DNA from: Saprospiraceae bacterium
Lineage (GTDB): Bacteria > Bacteroidota > Bacteroidia > Chitinophagales > Saprospiraceae
Assembly: GCA_016722285.1 (NCBI GenBank)
Contig: JADKGI010000005.1
Coordinates: 1 to 64,000 of the forward strand
Direction: 5' to 3'
Length of the DNA stretch: 64,000 nt
Shown here piece after piece: positions 42,101 to 50,234 of this stretch (its first letter is position 1; every line of letters starts with the position of its first letter). The position numbers and the translations under genes were made by a program. Below the pieces are notes generated by a model. The model was not told the DNA's origin, did no database searches, and saw only the letters and a program-made list of their open reading frames with translations.

Positions 42101-45100
42101 GGCAGTATTCTGTCCTGTATTCCATGAATATCCGACTCCTCCACTTGCTGTGATTGAAGTGGTAGTTGCGGTACAAACGGCATTAGCTCCTGAGATAGAA
42201 ACGACAGGTACAGGAAGATTTGAAATTGTTTTAGTATCCGTTGCAGTACACCCTGACGCATCGGTTACGGTCACGGTATAAGTCTCCTGCGCCGACATTA
42301 ATATTGGCGGTATTCTGTCCGGTATTCCATGAATATCCGACTCCTCCACTTGCTGTGATTGAAGTGGTAGTTGCGGTACAAACGGCATTAGCGCCTGAGA
42401 TAGAAACGACAGGTACAGGAAGATTTGAAATTGTTTTAGTATCCGTTGCAGTACACCCTGACGCATCGGTTACGGTCACAGTATAAGTCCCTGCGCCGAC
42501 ATTAATATTGGCAGTATTCTGCCCGGTACTCCACGAGTACCCGACACCTCCACTTGCTGTGATTGAAGTGTTGCTTCCGCTACAAACGGAATTGGCCCCT
42601 GCAATGGATGCCGTTGGAGCTGCGAGATTTGCAATGTTCTGAATTGCGGTTGCTGTACATCCGCCGGCATTGGTTACCGTCACGGTATAAGATCCTGCCC
42701 CAACGTTGATGGTTGCGGTATTCTGCCCTGTACTCCACGAGTACCCGACACCTCCACTTGCTGTGATTGAAGTGTTGCTTCCGCTACAAACGGAATTGGC
42801 CCCTGCGATGGATGCCGTTGGAGCGGCTAATTTGCAATGTTCTGAATTGCGGTTGCTGTACATCCGCCGGCATTGGTTACCGTCACGGTTAATTACCTGC
42901 CCCAACGTTGATGGTTGCGGTATTCTGCGGTACTCCACGGTCCGACACCTCCACTTGCTGTGATTGAGTGTTGCTTCCGCTACAAACGGAATTGGCCCCT
43001 GCGATGGATGCCGTTGGAGCTGCGAGATTTGCAATGTTCTGAATTGCGGTTGCTGTACACCCTCCGTCATTGGTTACCGTCACGGTATAAGATCCTGCCC
43101 CAACGTTGATGGTTGCGGTATTCTGCCCGGTACTCCACGAGTACCCGACACCTCCACTTGCTGTGATTGAAGTGTTGCTTCCGCTACAAACGGAATTGGC
43201 CCCTGCAATGAATGCTGTTGGAGCTGCGAGATTTGCAATATTCTGAATTGCGGTTGCTGTACATCCGCCGGCATTGGTTACCGTCACGGTATAAGATCCT
43301 GCCCCAACGTTTATGGTTGCGGTATTCTGCCCTGTACTCCACGAGTACCCGACACCTCCACTTGCTGTGATTGAAGTGTTGCTTCCGCTACAAACGGAAT
43401 TGGCCCCTGCAATGAATGCCGTTGGAGCTGCGAGATTTGCAATGTTCTGAATTGCGGTTGCTGTACACCCTCCGGCATTTGTTACCGTCACGGTATAATT
43501 ACCTGCCCCAACGTTTATGGTTGCGGTATTCTGCCCTGTACTCCACGAGTACCCGACACCTCCACTTGCTGTGATTGAAGTGTTGCTTCCGCTACAAACG
43601 GAATTGGCCCCTGCGATGGATGCCGTTGGAGCGGCTATATTTGAAATGTTCTGAATTGCGGTTGCTGTACATCCGCCGGCATTTGTTACCGTCACGGTAT
43701 AATTACCTGCCCCAACGTTTATGGTTGCGGTATTCTGCCCTGTGCTCCACGAGTACCCGACACCTCCACTTGCTGTGATTGAAGTGTTGCTTCCGCTACA
43801 AACGGAATTGGCCCCTGCGATGGATGCCGTTGGAGCGGCTATATTTGAAATGTTCTGAATTGCGGTTGCTGTACATCCGCCGGCATTGGTTACCGTCACG
43901 GTATAATTACCTGCCCCAACGTTGATGGTTGCGGTATTCTGCCCTGTACTCCACGAGTACCCGACACCTCCACTTGCTGTGATTGAAGTGTTGCTTCCGC
44001 TACAAACGGAATTGGCCCCTGCGATGGATGCCGTTGGAGCGGCTATATTTGAAATGTTCTGAATTGCGGTTGCTGTACATCCGCCGGCATTGGTTACCGT
44101 CACGGTATAATTACCTGCCCCAACGTTGATGGTTGCGGTATTCTGCCCTGTACTCCACGAGTACCCGACACCTCCACTTGCTGTGATTGAAGTGTTGCTT
44201 CCGCTACAAACGGAATTAGCTCCTGATATTGAAGCCGATGGAACTGATAGAGAGCTGATAGTTTTGAATGCAGAACCGGTACATCCAGCTGCATCTGTTA
44301 CAGTAACAGTATAAGTACCCGGACTAACAGTAATATTTGGTCCACTACCGCCATTACTCCAAGAATAAATAATACCTCCACTTGTAGTTATAGATGTGGT
44401 GGTACCGTTACATATTGAATTTGCACCTGATATAGTTGGAGACAAAGAGGAGGCAACCGATACCTTCATTGTATCTTTACACACTGCTGTGGTGTATATG
44501 AAATCATAGTTTCCACTTGCTCCTGCACTAAAATTTACTGTAGCACTACCTCCCACTGTACCCCCCAAACTTGAATTAGGCGGGTTGCCTGGCTTAGATG
44601 TCCAAGTGCCACTAAATGAGTTTACTGCACTAAGTATTACATTACCTGTTCCACATTTTACCTGATCCGGGCCCGCATCAGGCTTAATTTCAGATGTAAT
44701 ATTTAAGGTAGATGTACATCCCAGATTATCAGTAACAGTTACGTTATATATTCCATTATTAAAAGAACTGGCAGAAGGTATAAAAACATCTTCAGCGGCT
44801 GATGAATAGCCCGGACCTGACCAATTGTATGTTAAGGGCAATTGACAAGCTGAGCTCTTGGCAGTAAGGTTTATATCTATATTGTTTGAACAATTATTTA
44901 TATATGTCAGTGCAGGTGTTGGAGGTGTGACATTGCTAAGTAGAGTAGGAAACATTTGAAACGGATTGCCAACGGTAAATCCATGGCTGAAATCTCCTCC
45001 CCCCATCCCAGGCGCGCTGGAATTCGGGTCAATGCCTGGAGATAAAAACCTAAGATTTCCACCGCAACTTTTAACCACGGATCCATCTTTTCTGAATGCT

Positions 45101-45528
45101 CTTAAGCTGAACAATTTAATTGTATCGTTTACAGCAAGATTATTATACTGAGATGTGGGAGATAAAGAAGGGATTATACTGAAAAAATTGCTTTGAGGCT
45201 GAGCTGCAGGCTCGAAAACAGTACTTGAGACAAGCCATTCCATTGGTAAGACACCATTATAGGCAGCATTATTTTGAAGAGGCATATACCTCTGAACGAT
45301 CTCCAATGTGTCGGTACTAGGTACAACAAAAGAAATCTGAGCATTAAATCCGGTCCTTTGGGCAACTGTGGTTGCAGAACCAGCTCCTATTATTAAGCTT
45401 ACATTATACAAACACGTCGTTGTATCGTATTTCAACTGAAATTTTACCGCTGTGACTTGAGCATATGATTGGGTGATGCTAAGATAACTGCACAGTAAAA
45501 CTACCAGAGTTTTCAGTCCTCGGTTCAT
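24142..45528 (-). CDS. Giant Ig-like/SprB-type repeat adhesin with T9SS type B C-terminal domain (frame interrupted)
   Basis: One gene of about 21.4 kb (roughly 7,100 codons) is inferred. It has a single signal peptide at the start (MNRGLKTLVVLLCSYLSITQ), a single C-terminal gliding-motility/CHU_C sorting domain at the end (KLSIYDRWGNLVYKSDDG to EDMISGDVTVIR), and repeats on the same strand all the way between. After a unique N-terminal region of about 420 residues come four repeat zones: nine 68-residue units (type C), about twelve 68-residue units (type A), a damaged zone of about 25 units (type B), ten 248-residue units (type D), then eight diverged units. Each 68-residue unit carries two Cys, an Ig-like GYSWNTG core and a SprB-like YTVTVTDASGC end. 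Well-read stretches are 45528-42889, 42466-39596, 37806-36748, about 34590-32118, 31995-30655 and 30507-24142. Stops and shifts between them are described in the findings. The product is expected to be secreted by T9SS to the cell surface for adhesion or gliding. Confidence 0.75.
24880..26590 (-). repeat. Eight diverged Ig-like/SprB-type units at the C-terminal side
   Basis: Units of about 70 residues keep the xxSxxC, YxWxxG and YxVTVTDxxGC frame but share little exact sequence (examples: SISGKAQICQGDSTTLVATG and QISGQTNICKNTTSTFRASG). They appear much older than the homogenised arrays. Confidence 0.8.
26590..34012 (-). repeat. Type D array: ten 744-bp (248-residue) units
   Basis: Exact 744-base spacing is seen for nine of the ten units, and one spacing is 743. 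Each unit contains an Ig-like module (EICAGGSSTFTASGGTAYIW), a module with PNAGIDPAAVGCFTSGTAV and GTWTLGNASSGNATIADP, and a module with TYSWEYSFDNTAFVAA and SHRYRRIFTTTSGIPCSDTS. Copies are almost identical, with small patches of difference shared between neighbouring units. Confidence 0.88.
34400..40010 (-). repeat. Type B array: about 25 units of 204 bp, heavily frame-damaged
   Basis: Units read PSPLAIIAGDTTVCNGKTTT, ASGGIGYSWNTGVTTASITV and YTVTITDANGCTATAIKNIA. Several stretches are clean (36748-37806, 37863-38370), but many units carry one-base to several-base losses, and four contain GC-rich material unrelated to the consensus. Unit count is approximate because of the damage. Confidence 0.75.
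40010..42470 (-). repeat. Type A array: about twelve 204-bp units
   Basis: Consensus parts are PVPVVSISGANAVCTATTTS, ASGGVGYSWNTGQNTANINV and YTVTVTDASGCTATDTKTIS. Units recur every 204 bases with only a few substitutions. One unit has an extra base near 42283 that breaks the frame. A further type A unit is embedded at about 38,540-38,740 inside the type B zone. Confidence 0.85.
42470..44300 (-). repeat. Type C array: about nine 204-bp (68-residue) Ig-like units
   Basis: Units read PTASIAGANSVCSGSNTSIT then ASGGVGYSWSTGQNTATINV and end YTVTVTNAGGCTATAIQNI. Units are nearly identical in DNA, including silent positions. One unit at about 42820-42970 has lost several bases, which shifts the reading frame. 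The last unit changes into type A at its end (TANINVGAGTYTVTVTDASG), showing a recombination-like junction. Confidence 0.85.
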
Positions 45529-46430
45529 TTTGGGTATATTTATTTAAAAATCGGTCAAATCCATACCTGAACACAAACATTAATAACCCGACCAGAACTT
45601 TTCACATTTTATCAACATAAAAAAATACCAGCTAAAGGCTTAATTTATTCCCGAATTAAAAATGTTTGATTAAAAATTTATCCCTATAAACCTTCACGGG
45701 TTGTTTAGGCCCTTTTTAGCTTAATTTTGGGAGAGAAAGGGTGATTTATTTTATGCTAAATACCAGTAAATCAAATCATTACTGACTTCATCTTAAAATC
45801 AAGACCCAAACCCTATGAGTTTTGGATAAATAAATTTAGGTGTATAATTCAAAGTATAGACACAGATTTGTGGTCGAACCCTATATTCAATATATTATTT
45901 TTTATTTTATATTAAGCAAAAGGGCTTTTGCTCAAAGAAATTTTTTTGGTAAGAAGCTTTCATTTTTAGCTTTCACACCTTATATTCAGTAAGGCTATTT
46001 ATGAGAAGTACGGTTATTTTTAGAATTTGAATTTTTTTAGAATTAATTCACAAATTATTAGGTCACATCTTCTGCAAAGCTTTTATTATTACAGTCCATT
46101 CAAGGCTATTCGATCTACATTTCCTAAAAGATAAGCTGCATCCATTGTTGAGGTATGTCATCCTTTCAGGTTTTTTTAACAAACCAAAACCACATTCATT
46201 TTGCCCAAAGTCAAACAATATCTGCCACTTTTGTCCACTTGCTGATACCAGCGGCAATCTAATCTGATATTATTCTATTGTAATATAATTAGCGGAAGCC
46301 AGATGTTCCGATCTTATTCATTGATGTATAATCTGACATGTATATTATTGGAGAATATACTTTATTTGAAAGTGCACTGAGATGTCCCAAAATCAATTTG
46401 CTACTTCAGGAATAGGAAAATGTCATATGA
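45529..46430. other. Intergenic region upstream of the giant gene
   Basis: About 900 AT-rich bases with the promoter of the giant adhesin presumably at the 45.5-kb end. A 64-codon minus-strand open frame (46063-46257) shows no family resemblance I recognise and is not called. No strong hairpin or repeat stands out. Confidence 0.4.
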
Positions 46431-46661
46431 CTATAATATCCTTCGTTTGAGATCCTGAATGAAATCTGGGGTGACAGAAGGCCGTTTAACATTATTTCGA
46501 ACAAAATCCCGAAAATCTTTTTCTTTATTAAATATTTTAGTACATCTGGGATCAGATTCTACCCGGTGTATCAGGCTTTTTTCATCTTCAATTGGTAGTT
46601 CATTATCAAGGTAAAGATTTATTTGCTGTCGTAGTGATTTCACTGAGTCAAAACTTCTCAT
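46431..46661 (-). CDS. Short anti-sigma-like protein (zf-HC2-like)
   Basis: 76 residues. The N-terminal helix pair reads INLYLDNELPIEDEKSLIHR, typical of zinc-finger anti-sigma factors, but only one His and one Cys (IHR...DPRC) of the usual zinc ligands are present. It follows the ECF sigma gene on the same strand after 125 bases. It lacks a membrane segment, so it would be a soluble cognate anti-sigma or a reduced relative. Function is inferred from context and the LDNELP motif. Confidence 0.6.
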   Translation of the reverse strand: MRSFDSVKSLRQQINLYLDNELPIEDEKSLIHRVESDPRCTKIFNKEKDFRDFVRNNVKRPSVTPDFIQDLKRRIL

Positions 46662-46786
46662 ACTTTCAGTATTTACAAATTAATATTTAATAATTACATG
46701 TGTTATCATTCATTCTTCTTCACTGCTATACTCACCCCTCCGTAGCCCACGCATATCTTTATAGCCCATTTTTAACGCATATTGTT

Positions 46787-47308
46787 TTAGTTGTCCTTAA
46801 GCATATTGCGCGCTCTGAATAATCTTGATCTAACTGTTCCTATGGGCAATTCGAGAATTTTGGCTATCTCTTCGTATGTAAAATTTTCAATATCACAAAG
46901 CAGTATTACGGTTCGAAATTCATACGGGAGTACATTCATGGCTATTGTCACTTCATCCCCCATGGTATTATCAAAAATGTCCTGACGCATATCGTGATAA
47001 GTCGCTTTCCCGGATTCATCTCCTTCCCGAAATGCAACTATATCATCTATGTCAACCTTGGTCGGACGCCTTATTTTTTTACGGTATTCATTAATATAGG
47101 CGTTCTTAAGAATCTTAAACAACCACGCTTTGGCATTAGTTCCCGAATCGTAATTTTCCAGAAATTTATGTGCTTTGAGGTAAGTTTCCTGTACCAGATC
47201 GTTTGCGTCTTCTTCGTTGTAGGTAAGGTGGTAAGCAAAGGTTTTCAGTGCTTCCATGTGCGGAAACAATTCCTCCTCAAATATCTGTTGACTTCTACTC
47301 TTTGGCAC
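46787..47308 (-). CDS. ECF-type RNA polymerase sigma factor
   Basis: 173 residues. Region 2 is seen in TYNEEDANDLVQETYLKAHK and AWLFKILKNAYINEYRKKIR, and region 4 in LPYEFRTVILLCDIENFTYE followed by EIAKILELPIGTVRSRLFRA. It directs RNA polymerase to its own promoter class and is probably held by the small anti-sigma encoded next. The insert with an acidic stretch (DIDDIVAFREGDESGK) between the regions is typical of a widely conserved Bacteroidota ECF group. Which genes it controls cannot be read here, though large T9SS cargo genes lie on both sides. Confidence 0.93.
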   Translation of the reverse strand: MPKSRSQQIFEEELFPHMEALKTFAYHLTYNEEDANDLVQETYLKAHKFLENYDSGTNAKAWLFKILKNAYINEYRKKIRRPTKVDIDDIVAFREGDESGKATYHDMRQDIFDNTMGDEVTIAMNVLPYEFRTVILLCDIENFTYEEIAKILELPIGTVRSRLFRARNMLKDN

Positions 47309-47736
47309 TTCTCAGTTTTGATGTGCAAAAATAGTATATTTTTCATAACATAAACCATAATACACTTTATATTATATAGCCCAAAACCGCCCATTAAATG
47401 CAGGTAATTACTATGGAAAGGTTAATGTTGGTGTTAAACTTTCTTAATTTGTGATACTTTTTTGAATTGAATTCATTTATGTATATGTAAATAGTCTGGT
47501 GAATGAGTTTTGATGGTCGAATCTAAAATTTTGGGTTTAGAATACGATCGGTGAGTTGGTTATTTAAGATTTTTAGCTATTTAGAAAATGTGAAAGTGAA
47601 TTCAAATTTCTGTATAGTATTAAAATGATTCAAAACTGGCGTTTGTACCAAATCAGATTTTGCAGCATTACGATAAAGAAAAATAATTTCAAAAAATCAA
47701 TCAGGCAATTACATATATTAAATAAAAATTAATTTC
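47309..47736. other. Divergent intergenic region
   Basis: About 430 AT-rich bases between the ECF sigma start (minus) and the lipoprotein start (plus). It must contain two divergent promoters. No repeat or hairpin was seen. Confidence 0.4.
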
Positions 47737-48270
47737 ATGAAACATCTATTATTATTGAGTGTGGTTTCCATTTTTTCTTCTTGTTCATCTTCATTGAGAT
47801 ATTATACTAAGGATATTCATGATGATGGCAGATGGACTGATTCAGAACTCAAAAAGATTCAGTTTTATCTTTCTGACGACATTGTACTATGGCGGGATAT
47901 AAACAGAGGCGAGACTGAAATCATAAACGGAAAAATCCGGCTGGTAGAAGGAAGAAATGTGGAAGAAGTGACTATCCGCAAAGGAACGCCCGGGATATTT
48001 AGATTTTCGCCTCAGAAAAACCACTTTGCCGTATCTTTTGATGAGAAAGATGATTCGCGGTTTCTTGTTTTTGCACCGTCCAGGGAAGTGGATGGCCGTT
48101 TTGTACTGTTGGCAAAGAATTGGGATAAAAGTTATGGGAAAGTTACTTATGGAGATAAACTTTTTACCACATCAAACAAAAGTGCATTTGTCTTTCTGAT
48201 GGCAGATATTGATAAGATTCAAAAAACAGTTGTGACTTCTTCGATCCCTCGAGGCCGCAAAGTTGAATAA
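47737..48270 (+). CDS. Hypothetical lipoprotein
   Basis: 177 residues with a lipoprotein signal peptide (MKHLLLLSVVSIFSSC, lipidated Cys at 16). The rest is a compact, strand-rich domain (KIQFYLSDDIVLWRDINRGE, FRFSPQKNHFAVSFDEKDDS, GKVTYGDKLFTTSNKSAFVF). I do not recognise the family. A membrane-anchored periplasmic or surface protein is expected. The compound minisatellite begins within a few bases of its stop codon. Confidence 0.75.
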   Translation: MKHLLLLSVVSIFSSCSSSLRYYTKDIHDDGRWTDSELKKIQFYLSDDIVLWRDINRGETEIINGKIRLVEGRNVEEVTIRKGTPGIFRFSPQKNHFAVSFDEKDDSRFLVFAPSREVDGRFVLLAKNWDKSYGKVTYGDKLFTTSNKSAFVFLMADIDKIQKTVVTSSIPRGRKVE

Positions 48271-48275
48271 GCTTC

Positions 48276-48499
48276 ATTACGAATTACGAAATACGACAAA
48301 CCAACCCATCAACCATCAACCCATCAACTATCAACCATCAACCATCAACCATCAATCAACCATCAACCCATCAACCATCAACCCATCAACCATCAACCCA
48401 TCAACCCACCATCATCAACCCATCAACCTCATCAACCCATGAACCCATCAACCTCATCAACCCAATACGCCATCAACCTATCAACCCATCAACCCATCA
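48276..48499. repeat. Compound minisatellite, copy 1 (ACGAAAT then CATCAACC)
   Basis: A short run of ACGAATT/ACGAAAT words (48278-48296) is followed by about 190 bases of CATCAACC, CATCAACCC and CATCAACCT words. It fills the whole gap between the lipoprotein stop and the pcm stop. Confidence 0.9.
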
Positions 48500-49147
48500 C
48501 TACCCCTGAACCCCCCTCAGGAAAGGGACGAAGCTGTAATTTCCGAAGCTTTCACTGGATAAGGTGCCGTCTTCTTTTTTTGTAATGCGGAGCATCTTCT
48601 GTACATCACCCCCTCCCAGTGGAACTACCAGAATGCCGCCGGGTTTAAGTTGTTGAATAAGTTTATCAGGTATCTGGTCAGCAGCAGCGGTAAGGAGGAT
48701 TTTATCAAAAGGAGCAAAGCGTGGCGAACCTTCATACCCATCGCCATATAGTGTTCTTACGCTTCCAAAGCCAATTTCGTGAAGAAATTTCTCTGTTTTA
48801 TCAAAGAGTTTCTTTTGCCGCTCGATGGTATATACTTTAGCTCCCAGGTAAGCAAGTACGCAAGCCTGAAATCCGGATCCGGTACCTATCTCCAGAATTT
48901 TATCCTTTTTTTTGACTTGAAGCAATGCTGTTTGTATGGCTACAGTATAAGGCTGTGAGATGGTCTGATCGGCATCTATGGGAAAGGCCACATCTTTATA
49001 AGCCCAGTCTGCAAAGGTTTTATCCAGAAAATAGTGCCTGGGTATATCTCTGAAGGCATTGAGTATTTGTTCGTCGGTGATGCCCTTGGCGCGCAACTCG
49101 TTGACCAGTTTCTGTCTGAGGCCTTTATTCCTGTGTGTATCCTGCAC
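48500..49147 (-). CDS. pcm: Protein-L-isoaspartate O-methyltransferase
   Basis: 215 residues, full length for the family. The SAM-binding motif I is ILEIGTGSGFQACVLAYLG, preceded by the family motif DADQTISQPYTVAIQTALLQ. Motif II/III-like segments follow (FAPFDKILLTAAADQIPDKL and LKPGGILVVPLGG). The enzyme methylates isoaspartyl residues in aged proteins to start their repair. It is cytoplasmic. It is bracketed on both sides by the same compound minisatellite, with the stop codon touching copy 1. Confidence 0.95.
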   Translation of the reverse strand: MQDTHRNKGLRQKLVNELRAKGITDEQILNAFRDIPRHYFLDKTFADWAYKDVAFPIDADQTISQPYTVAIQTALLQVKKKDKILEIGTGSGFQACVLAYLGAKVYTIERQKKLFDKTEKFLHEIGFGSVRTLYGDGYEGSPRFAPFDKILLTAAADQIPDKLIQQLKPGGILVVPLGGGDVQKMLRITKKEDGTLSSESFGNYSFVPFLRGVQG

Positions 49148-49238
49148 CTGAAGTATTTAATTTAGGGCAAATGTATTAAATAAAAATGTAATATTAAGAA
49201 TCAAAATCATTATACATATATATAAGGTGTCAAAAGTT

Positions 49239-49294
49239 TACGAAATACGAAATACGAAATACGAAATACGAAATACGAAATACGAAATACGAAT
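49239..49294. repeat. ACGAAAT heptamer array
   Basis: Seven to eight perfect head-to-tail copies of a 7-base unit (CGAAATA) directly before the CATCAACC array, in the same order as in the copy at 48.3 kb. Confidence 0.9.
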
Positions 49295-49302
49295 TGAGAA
49301 TT

Positions 49303-49706
49303 ACCATCAACCATCAACCCATCAACCCATCAACCCATCAACCCATCAACCCATCAACCCATCAACCTCATCAACCCATCAACCCATCAACCCATCAACC
49401 ACCACCCCATCAACCCATCAACCCATCAACCCATCAACCCATCAACCCATCAACCTCATCAACCCATCAACCTCATCAACCCATCAACCCATCAACCTCA
49501 TCAACCCATCAACCCATCAACCTCATCAACCCATCAACCCATCAACCCATCAACCCATCAACCCATCAACCCATCAACCCATCAACCCATCAACCCATCA
49601 ACCCATCAACCCATCAACCTCATCAACCATCAACCTAAACCCATCAACCCATCAACCTCATCAACCATCAACCTATCAACCCATCAACCCATCAACCCAT
49701 CAACCC
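49303..49706. repeat. CATCAACC minisatellite, copy 2
   Basis: About 400 bases of 8-base AACCCATC units mixed with 9-base AACCTCATC and 7-base AACCATC variants. All forward frames are open, giving an INPSTHQP-type translation. This follows from the composition, and coding is not supported: there is no start context and no other protein-like sequence. Confidence 0.92.
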
Positions 49707-50234
49707 TGACCAAAACCTCCGCATTTATTTTAAAAAAACATCTCCCTACATTTTTTTTATTCAGATTATCTCTTAATTTTGCAATGAAGAACACCTAAAA
49801 TATCGATGTATGTCAAAACATATTTACTTTTTTGTAAAATAATTTGTAATAAGTTATACTTGATATTGTATTAATATTTAGTTTTGTGCTTCATTCTGTA
49901 CTGTCAAAGGACATACAGCGTATGTAAATAAATAATGACGTAAAAGAAATAAGGAAACTACACCGGGGCAGGTCACAATCCCTATATCAGACGAAAATCA
50001 AAATCATGTGATCCTACTCGTTTCTTTTTCTTGATGTTGTACTATATTATAAATAAAGACGAAATCAACTGTGTTTATAATCATACTACCACTCACGTCG
50101 GCTAAGGTTTAAAAAATGATCGTGGATATCTGATCCTTACATCGGATACTTCTGTCGCATTGCGTCATGCTCAGGCTATGGCTAATTTATTATTTTTTAA
50201 ATAACATTTATTTTTTTAACCAAAACTCAATCTC
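49707..50234. promoter_or_regulatory. Upstream region of the large T9SS surface protein
   Basis: About 530 bases, AT-rich, leading to the gene at 50235. A Bacteroidota-like -7 element TAGTTTTG is at 49879-49886 with a weak TTG 16 bases before it; this is a guess only. A 350-base leader would then precede the gene. No known riboswitch was recognised. Confidence 0.3.

Noticed and set aside
42416..42466. Start of the open frame at 42466 as a separate protein start
   Set aside because: Its first 50 or so residues are the repeat read out of frame before an apparent one-base insertion near 42283; it is not a real start.
40010..44300. Possible CRISPR array in the 204-base repeat region
   Set aside because: Repeats are continuous coding units without short repeats and unique spacers, and no cas genes are present.
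46063..46257. 64-codon minus-strand open frame upstream of the giant gene
   Set aside because: No recognisable motif and no start context; a degraded remnant is possible but unsupported.
48276..49706. CRISPR-like interpretation of the CATCAACC arrays
   Set aside because: The unit is 7-9 bases and contiguous, with no spacers.
49227..49709. A 160-codon open frame reading INPSTHQP repeats
   Set aside because: It follows from an 8-base repeat without stops in the forward frames. There is no start context, no non-repeat coding part and no signal.
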